DNA of 60,576 nt from Bradyrhizobium stylosanthis. Its GTDB lineage: Bacteria > Pseudomonadota > Alphaproteobacteria > Rhizobiales > Xanthobacteraceae. Below are positions 51,277 through 60,009 of the stretch, one piece after another; positions within the stretch are counted from its first letter, which is position 1, and each line of letters begins with the position of its first letter. The position numbers were made by a program, and so were the translations under genes. The notes beneath the pieces were generated by a model that was given only the letters and a program-made list of their open reading frames with translations, was not told the DNA's origin and ran no database searches. The stretch is taken from the NCBI RefSeq assembly GCF_001641335.1, contig NZ_LVEM01000012.1, positions 497 through 61,072 of the forward strand. Reading direction: 5' to 3'.

Positions 51277-54275
51277 CGGCGCCCCCCGAACAGGCCGGCC
51301 AGCTTTGCCAGCAAGGCGAACAATGAGAAGCCGCCGCCCGCTGCTCCTCCGCCGCCGGCCTTGCGCGCCAGCGCGGTGAAGAACTGGCCGATGATTACCC
51401 GCGTCGCGCCATCGAGCAGACGGCCGCCGATGCTGGCGACCTTGCCGCCGATCGCAGCGTCGTAGCTGTAGCTCAGCTTGGTGCCGCCATTGCCGTCGGG
51501 CGCAAGCGTGATCCGCCCCTCGGCACTGCCGAAGCCGAGCGCGCCGGTGGCACCACCGCGCAGGGTGACCGCGCGCGGCGGGTCGAGATCGAACAGCTCG
51601 ACATCGGCGCGATAGCGTCCGGTGACGGGGCCGATGCCGAGCGTGACGTCGGCGCGGAAATGCGTGTCGGTGATCTTGTCGACGCTCTGGCAGCCGGGAA
51701 TGACCGATTGCAGCGTCGCGGGATCGAGTAGCATGGCCCAGACCTGCTCGGGCGCACCCTTCACCGTGGCCTGGCCTTCGCCGCTCAGCCGCCGGTCGCC
51801 CTTACGCACGGGCGCCGCCGTCGTGCCACCTGCAGGAGGCGGCGGCTCGGCGCCGCGCACGATTTCGGCGAGCCGCGCCGGAACCAGGGGCAGAGTGATG
51901 TCGGCAACACCGAGCGCATCCGCAACCGCATTGGCGAGGCACACCGGCGTGGACATGCAGTTGCCCTCGCCCACGCCCTTCGCACCGAGCGGCGTGAACG
52001 GCGACGGCGTCTCCATGTGGAAGATCTCGGGCTCCGGCACCTCTGTCGTGGTCGGCAGCAGATAGTCGGCGAGCGTGCCCGTCAGGAAGCTGCCATCCTC
52101 GGCGTAGGCATATTCCTCGAACAACGCAGCGCCGAGCGCCTGAGTGAAGCCGCCGCGGATCTGGCCGTTGACCATGCCGGGATGCAGGATGGTGCCGCAA
52201 TCGTGCATGGTGACGTAGCGGTCGATCCGCGTCTCCAGCGTGACGGGATCGATCTCGACGCCGCAGAAGTCGAAGATGAAGCCGTGGCAGAGCGAGGAGT
52301 TGATGCGGTCCTCGTCGTCAGGCGGCGTCAGCTCCGGCGGCGTCCAGAACACGGTCTCGCGAATGGTCTGGCCGGCATCGTCGGGCAGCGAGCCCGGCGA
52401 CCAGTGGCTGAGCGCGGCAACGCGCGAGAACGCGATGCGGTTTTCCGGATTGTGCTTCGAGGTAACAAAACCCTTCGCAAACACGATGTCGCCGGCTTCG
52501 ACGTTGAGCTGGCTCGCGGCGATGCGCGCAAGACGGCCGGCAACGCGTTCCGCCGCAAGCTTCGCCGTGCCCGCCACTGCCGCGGCGAACCGGCTGGCGT
52601 AATTCCCCGACGCGATCGACCAGGCATCCTTGGCGGTGTCGATCTCGGTGTTGACGCGGATATCCCTGGGCTGGAGGCCGAAGACGTCGGCGACGACCTG
52701 CGACAGCACGGTGCGATGCCCCTGCCCCTGCGGCACCGACGCCACGTGAACGGTGACGCTGCCGACCGGATCGAGCCCGACGGTCGCGGTCGCCTGCGCG
52801 CCGTTCTTGGGTCCGGCCCTGCGGCGCTCGGCCGCCGTCAGCACGGTGGTGATATAGCCCATGTTGGAGACGCTTGGCTCGACCACCGCGGTAAAGCCGA
52901 TGCCGTAGAGACGCCCCTGCGCACGCGCCGCATCGCGCTTCGCCTTCAGCTCGGCAAGCCGGCCCTGCTCGACCGCGCGCGCGACAGCTTCCTGGTAGTT
53001 GCCGGAATCAAGGAGAGCACCGGTCGCCGTGCGATAGGGAAACGCGCCCGCGTCGATCAGATTGCGCTTGATGACATCGAGCGGATCGAGACCGAGGCCG
53101 ATCGCGATCCGCTGCACCAGCCGTTCCAACGCAAAGTAGACCTGCGGTCCGCCGAAGCCCCGATTGAGGCCTGTCGGGGTCTTGTTGGTGACGACGACGC
53201 GGTTGCGGACCTTGACGTGGCCGATGTCGTAGGCGCCGGTCAGGTTGCCGTGCATGCGGTACAGCGTCGCCGGCTCGGGTGCACGTAAGTGAGCGCCGCA
53301 ATCCTCGACCTGGTCCCAGTCGAGCGCGAGAATCTTGCCGTCGGCTGCAACTGCGGCCGAGAGTGTCGTCGCGCGATTGGTCGCCGACACCGACGCCGTG
53401 AGATGCTCGAGCCGGTCCTCGATCCACTTCACCGGCTTGCCCGTGACGCGCGCCGCGGCGGCAATCAGCACGATATAGGGAAATACGCCCTGCTTGACGC
53501 CGAAGCTGCCGCCGGAATCCGGCGGTGTCCGTAGCCTCAAGCGATTGCCCGGAACCTTCAGCGCACGCGCGATCACGGTGTGGATGCTGAACGGACCCTG
53601 GAAGTTGGCGAGCACCTCGTAGGCATCTTCGCCGGCATCGTGCGAGGCGACGACGCCATAGGTCTCGATCGGCGTGCAGGAGTTGCGGGGATAGCGGATA
53701 TCGATGGAGAAGCGGTGCGGCGAATCCGCAAAGGCCTTCTCGGGATCGCCGTAGCGGAACGCGCGGTCGCTGGCGAGATTGCCGGGAAACCCGTCGTGCA
53801 GCACTGGTGCACCAGGCGTGATCGCGCCGAGCGGATCGACGACGGCATTGCGCGGGCGATATTCGACGTTGATGAGTTCGGCCGCATCTTCCGCGCGCGC
53901 ACGATCGGTTGCGACGACCACGGCGACGGGCTCGCCGACATAGCGCACGCGATCCAGCGCGATCGGCCAACACTCGACCGGCGCCTTCACGCCGACGACG
54001 AGGCTCGTGGTGACGGCCTTGACGTCGCTACCGGTCAGAACAGCGGCGACGCCCGGGAGGCGCCTGGCGGCTTCGGCATCGATGGAGAGAATGTCGGCAT
54101 GCGCATGCGGCGAGCGCAGGATGGTCGCGTGCAGCGTGCCGGGCGCAACACCGAGATCGTCGATGAAGCGGCCGCGGCCGGAGAGCAGCGCGGCGTCCTC
54201 GACGCGCTCGATCGAGCGCCCGACCCACGGCTCATCGCCTCTTTCAGGATTTGCGGATTTGACCGCCTGCAACAT
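51273..54275 (-). CDS. hmfA: Large molybdenum subunit fused to a CoxG/SRPBCC domain, HmfA-like
   Basis: The product is 1000 residues. Residues 17-810 are a CoxL/xanthine-dehydrogenase-type large subunit: GRSIERVEDAALLSGRGRFIDD, GSFGVK (256-261), GLNRGFGGPQ at the active-site loop, PQGQGHRTVLSQV (515-527), and the catalytic Glu in GAKGVGEG (E770). The loop lacks the Cys of true CO dehydrogenase (CSFR). Residues about 832-970 form an SRPBCC domain like CoxG (EQVWAMLLDPATLQSVIPGCQ), normally a separate protein, ending in a Gly-rich stretch and a hydrophobic helix. GGGAGG precedes the start. The likely reaction is hydroxylation of 2-furoyl-CoA at C5. Confidence 0.88.
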   Translation of the reverse strand: MLQAVKSANPERGDEPWVGRSIERVEDAALLSGRGRFIDDLGVAPGTLHATILRSPHAHADILSIDAEAARRLPGVAAVLTGSDVKAVTTSLVVGVKAPVECWPIALDRVRYVGEPVAVVVATDRARAEDAAELINVEYRPRNAVVDPLGAITPGAPVLHDGFPGNLASDRAFRYGDPEKAFADSPHRFSIDIRYPRNSCTPIETYGVVASHDAGEDAYEVLANFQGPFSIHTVIARALKVPGNRLRLRTPPDSGGSFGVKQGVFPYIVLIAAAARVTGKPVKWIEDRLEHLTASVSATNRATTLSAAVAADGKILALDWDQVEDCGAHLRAPEPATLYRMHGNLTGAYDIGHVKVRNRVVVTNKTPTGLNRGFGGPQVYFALERLVQRIAIGLGLDPLDVIKRNLIDAGAFPYRTATGALLDSGNYQEAVARAVEQGRLAELKAKRDAARAQGRLYGIGFTAVVEPSVSNMGYITTVLTAAERRRAGPKNGAQATATVGLDPVGSVTVHVASVPQGQGHRTVLSQVVADVFGLQPRDIRVNTEIDTAKDAWSIASGNYASRFAAAVAGTAKLAAERVAGRLARIAASQLNVEAGDIVFAKGFVTSKHNPENRIAFSRVAALSHWSPGSLPDDAGQTIRETVFWTPPELTPPDDEDRINSSLCHGFIFDFCGVEIDPVTLETRIDRYVTMHDCGTILHPGMVNGQIRGGFTQALGAALFEEYAYAEDGSFLTGTLADYLLPTTTEVPEPEIFHMETPSPFTPLGAKGVGEGNCMSTPVCLANAVADALGVADITLPLVPARLAEIVRGAEPPPPAGGTTAAPVRKGDRRLSGEGQATVKGAPEQVWAMLLDPATLQSVIPGCQSVDKITDTHFRADVTLGIGPVTGRYRADVELFDLDPPRAVTLRGGATGALGFGSAEGRITLAPDGNGGTKLSYSYDAAIGGKVASIGGRLLDGATRVIIGQFFTALARKAGGGGAAGGGFSLFALLAKLAGLFGGRR

Positions 54276-54417
54276 GTCCCGGCATACCTCCCGACGCGTT
54301 CTTTGACGCGACGGTGACAGATGTCAGGACAGGGGCTGCGCGGGCCATACCGCGCGCTCTCACGACTTACCAAATCGTCTCATTCGAGAGCGTGCAGCGC
54401 AATATCGGCTGAGAGAT

Positions 54418-55257
54418 TCAACCCGCAAGACGCGAGACGTTGCGAAACTCGCGCGGGCTGACGCCGGCGTGATCGCGGAAAAAGCGCGTGAAATGCGCCG
54501 GCTCCGGAAAGCCAAAACGCTCGCTGAGCTCGCCGAGCGGCGTGTCCTCGCGCATGACGGCATCGAGTGCGCGCTCCATGCGGACGACGTTGAGATAGAT
54601 TTTTGGCGAGACGCCGAGCGAGGTCTCGAACAGGCGGAAGAACTGCGCGCGCGACAGGCCGGCGCCCTTCACGAACTGATCGACGTTGCCATAGGAATCC
54701 TGCCCGCGCATCGCATCCATGGCGCGGCGGATGCGCCAGTCGCAGCTCACCGCGCTCATGCCGCGGATCGAGGTGGGGAAGCTGCGCCACGGCGTGAAAC
54801 GCTCGATCACCGCGATCATCAGGTCCGACAGCGTCTCCTCGTGCGTCCGGACCGCATCCGGATTCGCCATCATTTCAGCCGCCAAATGCAGCGTGAGCTG
54901 GCGGATGCGCGGCGACACTTCGCCCGAGGGACGCTCGAAAAAGCCGGGCGCGCCGCTCGCCGCCCATCCCGGGCGGAACTCCTTCAGCCATTCCGGCTCG
55001 ATATAGAGCGCCATGATCAGCGTGCGCGGGCGGTTGACGTCGTGCACATAGGCATGCGGCTTCCAGCCGTCGACGAGGACAGCTGCGGTGTCGGTCAGCG
55101 GCGTGACCTGGTCGCCGACCATGAACTGGGTGTCGGCGCCCTCCACTTTCAGCAGGACATGGCAGTGATGATGGGCGTGGCGGACCAGCGAACGGTCCAT
55201 GTCGAGCAGAGCGACCCTGCCGAAAGCGCCATGGGCTATGCGCAGGGCCGTCGACAT
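54418..55257 (-). CDS. AraC-family transcriptional regulator
   Basis: The product is 279 residues. An N-terminal cupin-like sensor domain (HAHHHCHVLLKVEG, LVDGWKPHAYVHD) is followed by a double HTH (about 180-275): VDQFVKGAGLSRAQFFRLFETSLGVSPKIYLN and LGELSERFGFPEPAHFTRFFRDHAGVSPREFR. The start at 55257 follows GGGAGGAAGG. It lies inside the furan cluster, after ubiD and 142 bp before the hmfA-like gene, on the same strand. It probably controls the hmfABCDE-like genes in response to a furan acid or CoA ester. Confidence 0.9.
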   Translation of the reverse strand: MSTALRIAHGAFGRVALLDMDRSLVRHAHHHCHVLLKVEGADTQFMVGDQVTPLTDTAAVLVDGWKPHAYVHDVNRPRTLIMALYIEPEWLKEFRPGWAASGAPGFFERPSGEVSPRIRQLTLHLAAEMMANPDAVRTHEETLSDLMIAVIERFTPWRSFPTSIRGMSAVSCDWRIRRAMDAMRGQDSYGNVDQFVKGAGLSRAQFFRLFETSLGVSPKIYLNVVRMERALDAVMREDTPLGELSERFGFPEPAHFTRFFRDHAGVSPREFRNVSRLAG

Positions 55258-55381
55258 CAGTTCCTTCCTCCCAGCATTGCGCTGCAAAACGATTGGCGTG
55301 TTGGCGCGGGACTATAAGCAGCCCCCGCTTCATATTCCAACCGCGCAAACCGACGCAAGTTGCCCGGAAGCGGTAATCGGC

Positions 55382-56803
55382 TCATGTCCGCGCCTCCGCA
55401 AGCAGGCGCGCAACCGCTGCGCTCGGGTCGGCCTGCAACGCCGTGGCGAGATCGACCTCTTCCTCGCCCTTGACGCGGATGCGCTTGAAGGCGAGCTCGG
55501 GCGCGCTGACCGGCGCGGTCGCATCCAGGCCCATCTTGGCGCTGATGCCGTTGTCCGTGGTCGGATCGAGCTTCGAGCCGAGCGCCCCCGCGACGACCAT
55601 GAGGTCGCGGTCGGCCTGGAAGCGCGTCGCCACCGCCCATTCGATCTCCTCGGACGAGGAGATGTCGACGTCCCTGTCCACCACGACCACCTGCTTGATG
55701 TCGTAATGCGCGCCGAACGCGCACATCATGATGTTCTTGGGCTCGCCGTCATTGGCCTTGTCGATCTTGATGGCGAGGTGATAGCGGCAGGTGCCGCCGC
55801 GCGTGAGGCGGACGTCGAGCACGTTGGGGAAGCTGCGGCGCAGATGCTGGAGCAGCGTCGCCTCGCGCGGCACGCCGCCGAGGATCAGGTGCTCGAAGCC
55901 GCCGCCGACGATGGTGTGGAAGATCGGCGCCTTGCGATGGGTGATCGCATCGACCTCGATCACCTCGCGGTTGGCGCGCGGGCCGTAATATTGAGGGAAT
56001 TCGCCGAACGGGCCTTCCGGCTCGCGCACGCCCTGCAGGATGCGCCCCTCGATCACGATCTCCGCATGGGCGGGAACGCGAACCGAATTGGTGCGGCACT
56101 TCACGACATCGACCGGCGCGCCGAGCAGCGCGCCTGCAATCGCCATCTCGTCCTCGTCAAGCGCGGCGATCGCCTGCGACGCCAGCATCAAGGCGGGATG
56201 CGCGCCGATCACGATCGCGATCTCCAGCGCCTGACCGAGCTCTTCGGCGAGGCGATAATAGGAGAAGGTGTGCCGTGGCAGCAGCAGCACGCCGATGCGG
56301 TTCCTGCTGGAGATCTGGCAGCGGTGGATCGAGACGTTCTGCACGCCGGTCTTCGGGTTGCGCGCGATCAGGAGACCAGCCGTGATGTAGGGACCGCTGT
56401 CGCGCTCATTGTGCTTGGGCACCGGAAGCTGGCGGAGCAGGTCGACGTCCTGGTGCACAACGTCCTGCACCGGTCCGCTCGCGACCTCATGCGTCGGCAG
56501 CGGATGGCTTGCGGCGGCGAGGAAGCGCGGCAGCAGCTGGTCTTCGGTGACGCCGATGGACTCGGCGACCCAGTCGCGGCCGGCGAAGAGGTTGGCGACG
56601 ACGGGGATTTCGTGCCCGTCGGGGCGCGGAAACAGCACGGCGCTGTCACGCTCCAGCCGTTTTGCGACGGCGGCAAGCTCGTCGGCGAGCGCAATGCCCT
56701 CGCGCGCAATCGCAAGCTTGCCGCGTTCGGCGAGGTAAGCGAGCCAGGCGCGCAGATCGGCAGGCGCGTTCGAGGCTTTGCTCGCAACATTGTCCATTCG
56801 CAT
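55382..56803 (-). CDS. hmfF: UbiD-family prenyl-FMN decarboxylase, HmfF-like
   Basis: The product is 473 residues, in the usual UbiD size range. The metal and prenyl-FMN binding segment NVSIHRCQI (156-164) and the acidic motif EPEGPFGEFPQYYG (261-274, with E263 and E268) carry the catalytic Arg/Glu set. GAGGAAG lies upstream of the start. UbiD enzymes decarboxylate unsaturated acids reversibly. The neighbouring GMC, CoA-ligase and molybdenum hydroxylase genes point to 2,5-furandicarboxylate giving 2-furoate. 4-Hydroxybenzoate or another aromatic acid is the alternative. UbiX is encoded 23 bp upstream. Confidence 0.88.
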   Translation of the reverse strand: MRMDNVASKASNAPADLRAWLAYLAERGKLAIAREGIALADELAAVAKRLERDSAVLFPRPDGHEIPVVANLFAGRDWVAESIGVTEDQLLPRFLAAASHPLPTHEVASGPVQDVVHQDVDLLRQLPVPKHNERDSGPYITAGLLIARNPKTGVQNVSIHRCQISSRNRIGVLLLPRHTFSYYRLAEELGQALEIAIVIGAHPALMLASQAIAALDEDEMAIAGALLGAPVDVVKCRTNSVRVPAHAEIVIEGRILQGVREPEGPFGEFPQYYGPRANREVIEVDAITHRKAPIFHTIVGGGFEHLILGGVPREATLLQHLRRSFPNVLDVRLTRGGTCRYHLAIKIDKANDGEPKNIMMCAFGAHYDIKQVVVVDRDVDISSSEEIEWAVATRFQADRDLMVVAGALGSKLDPTTDNGISAKMGLDATAPVSAPELAFKRIRVKGEEEVDLATALQADPSAAVARLLAEART

Positions 56804-56826
56804 ACGGTCTTCCTCAGATGTTCAGG

Positions 56827-57447
56827 TCAGGGCGCGATCTTGCGCAGCGACAGCGAACGGCGCTTGAGCGCCTCGTCCTCGCCCCAGCGGCGCACGACGC
56901 CGATATCGATGTCGAAGAGGTCGAGCACGCGGCCGACCGTGTGCTCGACCATATCGTCGAGGCTCTCGGGCTTGGCGTAGAAGGCCGGCACCGGCGGGGC
57001 GATGATCGCGCCGATCTCGGACAGTGCCGTCATGGTACGGAGGTGACCGGTATGGAGCGGTGTCTCGCGCACCATCAGCACCAGACGCCGACGCTCCTTG
57101 AGCACGACGTCGGCGGCGCGAGTGAGCAGCGTCGTGGTCACGCCCGAGGCGATCTCGGACATCGAGCGCATCGAGCACGGCGCCACGATCATGCCGGCGG
57201 TGCGGAACGAGCCGCTGGAGATCGCCGAAGCCATGTCGTCGATCGCATGGTTGACGTTGGCGAGTGCCCTCACCTCCGCGATCTTCAGGTCGGTCTCATA
57301 GGCAAAGGTCAGCTCGGCGGTCTTCGACATCACAAGATGCGTCTCGACGCCGGCATTGCGCAGAAGCTGCAGCAGGCGCACGCCATAGGTGACGCCCGAG
57401 GCGCCGGAAATGCCGATGATCATCCGCTTGGGGCTGGCGTCCTGCAT
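56827..57447 (-). CDS. hmfG: UbiX-family flavin prenyltransferase, HmfG-like
   Basis: The product is 206 residues with the FMN-binding GISGASGVTYGVRLLQLL (about 13-30), TAGMIVAPCSMRSMSEIASG (about 83-102), LVLMVRETPLH and GAIIAPPVPAFYAKPES, all standard UbiX segments. It makes the prenylated FMN needed by the adjacent UbiD enzyme. It is the first gene of the minus-strand furan operon; a TATAAT box and a long palindrome lie upstream, next to the divergent LysR gene. Confidence 0.93.
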   Translation of the reverse strand: MQDASPKRMIIGISGASGVTYGVRLLQLLRNAGVETHLVMSKTAELTFAYETDLKIAEVRALANVNHAIDDMASAISSGSFRTAGMIVAPCSMRSMSEIASGVTTTLLTRAADVVLKERRRLVLMVRETPLHTGHLRTMTALSEIGAIIAPPVPAFYAKPESLDDMVEHTVGRVLDLFDIDIGVVRRWGEDEALKRRSLSLRKIAP

Positions 57448-57524
57448 CTGTCTGATTTTTCGCTCTCTGGGACAGGCTTCCCGCGAGACTAGGCAATCGC
57501 ACCCATCAGAACAAATAATGCTTG

Positions 57525-57530
57525 ATTATA
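57525..57530 (-). promoter_or_regulatory. Consensus -10 box (TATAAT) for the ubiX-led operon
   Basis: Read on the minus strand this is a perfect TATAAT, about 78 bp upstream of the ubiX start. The expected -35 position falls inside the adjacent palindrome and reads CCATCA, a poor match. A promoter with a weak -35 overlapped by an operator is typical for activation by a LysR-type protein. Confidence 0.55.
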
Positions 57531-57531
57531 T

Positions 57532-57556
57532 CTTCCATCATCTGAGATGATGGAAG
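57532..57556. promoter_or_regulatory. 25-bp perfect palindrome, likely LysR operator
   Basis: CTTCCATCATCT (57532-57543) and AGATGATGGAAG (57545-57556) are exact inverted repeats around one central G. The palindrome lies between the divergent ubiX and LysR genes, one base from the TATAAT of the ubiX promoter and 32 bp before the LysR start. Size, symmetry and position fit a LysR-type recognition site that would control both directions. Confidence 0.7.
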
Positions 57557-57588
57557 CGGGCAGGATCAGCGGACGAAGGACGGGCCAC

Positions 57589-58572
57589 GTGGAACTCCGG
57601 CAGATGCAATATTTCCTTTGCCTGGCCGAGGAGAGGAACGTCACCCGCGCCGCGCGCCAGCTCAACATCGTGCAGCCGGCACTCAGCATGCAGATCGCCA
57701 AGCTCGAGGCCGAGCTTGGCCAAAAGCTGTTCGACCGCAGCGTCCAGGGCATGACGCTGACCAGCGCCGGCGAAGCGCTGGTGCGGCTGACGGCGCCGAT
57801 CGTGCGCGATGCCGAATATGCGCGGCAGGAGATGGCGCAGCTCGGCGGGCGCATCTCGGGGCGGGTCTCGGTCGGCCTCATCACCTCGGTGGCGCAGAGC
57901 ACGATGGCGAGCTCGTCGGCGACCGTCGCGAGCCGCTATCCCGAGATCACGCTGTCCGCCTGCGAGGGCTACACCGAGACGCTGGTCGACTGGGTCAACA
58001 CCGGCCAGCTCGATTTCGCCCTGATCAACGTGCCGCGCCGGAAGACGCCGCTGGCCGCGCATCATGTCATGGACGAGGAGATGGTGTTCGCCTGCCGGAA
58101 GGACAGCCCGGTGAGGCCGCCGGCAAAGTTGCGTTTCGACCACATCGCGAATTTCGACCTGGTGCTGCCCTCCAAGCGCCACGGCCTGCGCCTGATCCTC
58201 GATGAGCACGCCGCCGCTATCGGCATCGACCTCCGGCCGCGCCTGGAGCTCGACACCCTGCCCGCGCTCTGCGATGTCATCGCGACCACCGACTTCGCGA
58301 CGGTGCTGCCGACCATCGCGCTCCGGCAGTCGCTGGCCAGCGGCGCCATCCGGGCGCATCGCTTCGACGCGCAGCGGATCGTGCGGTCGATTGCGTGGGT
58401 TCATCACCCCAGGCGCGCGGTGTCGGTCGCGGCCAAGGCCGTGCTCGACGTCATCAGCCATGATCTCGCGCAGGCCGCCGCGGTGGCACGGGAGTTCGTG
58501 GAGCCCTCCTCCAGCGGCACAAGTCCGTCCGCCCGTAAGGACCGCAGGAAGCCGCGGCGGCGCGCAGGTTAG
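57589..58572 (+). CDS. LysR-family transcriptional regulator of the furan cluster
   Basis: The product is 327 residues from GTG at 57589, preceded by GAAGGA at 57575-57580; an ATG at 57547 lies inside the palindrome and is less likely. The N-terminus (V/M)ELRQMQYFLCLAEERNVTRAARQLNIVQPALSMQIAKLEAELGQKLF is a standard LysR HTH. The effector domain begins around GRVSVGLITS. The C-terminus is basic (RKDRRKPRRR). It is divergent from ubiX and probably controls ubiX-ubiD and its own gene through the shared palindrome. Confidence 0.93.
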   Translation: MELRQMQYFLCLAEERNVTRAARQLNIVQPALSMQIAKLEAELGQKLFDRSVQGMTLTSAGEALVRLTAPIVRDAEYARQEMAQLGGRISGRVSVGLITSVAQSTMASSSATVASRYPEITLSACEGYTETLVDWVNTGQLDFALINVPRRKTPLAAHHVMDEEMVFACRKDSPVRPPAKLRFDHIANFDLVLPSKRHGLRLILDEHAAAIGIDLRPRLELDTLPALCDVIATTDFATVLPTIALRQSLASGAIRAHRFDAQRIVRSIAWVHHPRRAVSVAAKAVLDVISHDLAQAAAVAREFVEPSSSGTSPSARKDRRKPRRRAG

Positions 58573-58942
58573 AACCAGTCGAGATTCGCAGCGGTGCGTT
58601 GAAAGTCGCGGTGGCAGGCCGATATTGTTCGATGCATCCCGCCGCATCCGAAGCATCACGTCCGCCATGCCCTTCTTCCGGCTCAACTCGCGGATCAAGG
58701 CGAAGCCCTATTGGCCGCCGGGCAAGACCGGATTGGATCAGGCCCTCGCTCCACTCGGACAAGATGTCGCGCCCGCTGCAGAATGAGACGCGTTGGTAAG
58801 TTTTGAGACGAGCAAGCATGACGGTCGCGTCGGCGAGCTAACTACGATCCAGGCGCAGAAAATTGCGGCCTGGCTTCATTCCGACTCTTGTTGCGGACGA
58901 TCCCGGGACTCGCTGAACAACACACGGGAGATTCAGTCCGAG
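58573..58942. other. Intergenic region between LysR gene and binding-protein gene
   Basis: The gap is 370 bp. No confident gene is seen. A 38-codon frame (58669-58785, starting MPFFRLNSRIKAKPYW) is the only short one that looks protein-like, without a clear ribosome-binding site or known relative. GGGAG at 58926-58930 may serve the gene starting at 58943. The frame of that gene is open back to 58793, but this upstream stretch lacks family features. Confidence 0.45.
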
Positions 58943-59983
58943 ATGGCACGGTCCGGTCGCAGCAAGCTCACTCTCACCGCACAGCAGCAGAGTGAGGGAT
59001 TTCACCTCGACCGCCGGTCGTTGCTCTCGCTCGGCGCAGGCGCTGCTCTCGCCGCCACCGGTCTGCGCCCCGCAGACGCGCAGGATTATCCCGCCCGCCC
59101 CGTGCAGGTGCTCGTGCCCTTTGCCGGCGGCAGCGCCAGCGACGTGATCACGCGCATCCTGCTCAACCGCATGGCGACCTCGCTCGGGCAGGCCTTCGTG
59201 GTCGACAACCGTCCCGGCGCCGGCGGCAATATCGGCACCGCGGCCGCCGCACACGCGGCCTCCGACGGCTACACCTTGCTGATGAGCACCTCCGGCCCGC
59301 TGGCCGCGAACAAGTCGCTCTACAAGGAGCTTCCCTACGATCCGCTGAAGGATCTCGCCCCGATCGGGCTGTTCGCGACGATGCCCAATGTCATCGTGAT
59401 CAACTCAAAGCTGCCGCCGAAATCGCTGGCCGAGCTGATCGACTACGCCAAGGGGCATCCGCGCGAGCTGAACTACGGCACGGTCGGCGTCGGCTCGTCG
59501 CAGCATTTGTCGGCTGCCTATTTCGAGCAGCTCACGGGCACCGAGCTTACCCACGTTCCCTACCGCAACATCGCCGCCTACACGCCGGATTTCATCGCAG
59601 GCCAGGTGCCGCTCGGCTTTCAGCTGCTGCCGAACGTCCTCGGCCTGATCAAGAGCGGCGATGCGCGCCCGCTCGCAGTCGCCAGCGACAAGCGCATGAC
59701 GGCGCTGCCTGACGTGCCGACCGCGGCCGAGGCCGGCCTGAAGAATTACGAGAGCGCGGCCTGGCTGGCGCTGCTCGCACCGGCGAATACCGACAAGGCC
59801 GTAGTCGACAAGCTCTACAGGGCGATGGTCGAAGCCGCGAACGATCCGAAGGTGCGCAGCCTCTTCGTCGAGCAGGGCGCCGAGCCGCTGGTGATGGACC
59901 CCAAAGGCCTGACCGATTACATGACCTCCGAGACCACGAAATGGGCCGGGATCATCAAGAAGATCGGCATCGAGCCGATGTGA
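58943..59983 (+). CDS. Tripartite tricarboxylate transporter-type (Bug) solute-binding protein
   Basis: The product is 346 residues from ATG 58943. A twin-arginine-like signal (LDRRSLLSLGAGAALAATGL) ends near ADAQD. The mature part has the Bug family pattern: YPARPVQVLVPFAGGSASDVITRIL, VVDNRPGAGGNIGTAAAAHAASDGYTLLMS, LPDVPTAAEAGLKNYESAAWLALLAPANT. Bug proteins bind carboxylates; most genomes contain many orphans without TctA/TctB genes, as here. It follows the LysR gene on the same strand, so a furan-derived carboxylate ligand is possible but unproved. Confidence 0.9.
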   Translation: MARSGRSKLTLTAQQQSEGFHLDRRSLLSLGAGAALAATGLRPADAQDYPARPVQVLVPFAGGSASDVITRILLNRMATSLGQAFVVDNRPGAGGNIGTAAAAHAASDGYTLLMSTSGPLAANKSLYKELPYDPLKDLAPIGLFATMPNVIVINSKLPPKSLAELIDYAKGHPRELNYGTVGVGSSQHLSAAYFEQLTGTELTHVPYRNIAAYTPDFIAGQVPLGFQLLPNVLGLIKSGDARPLAVASDKRMTALPDVPTAAEAGLKNYESAAWLALLAPANTDKAVVDKLYRAMVEAANDPKVRSLFVEQGAEPLVMDPKGLTDYMTSETTKWAGIIKKIGIEPM

Positions 59984-60009
59984 TCCGTCACATCGTATCG
60001 ATGTGACGA

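Noticed and set aside
51273..54275. Aerobic CO dehydrogenase (CoxL)
   Set aside because: The active-site loop reads GLNRGFGGPQ and lacks the Cys-containing motif of true CO dehydrogenase; the neighbours are furan or aromatic acid genes and not cox accessory genes.
55382..57447. Ubiquinone biosynthesis ubiD/ubiX
   Set aside because: The pair is divergent from a LysR gene and surrounded by catabolic genes, with no other ubi genes, so a catabolic decarboxylase is more likely.
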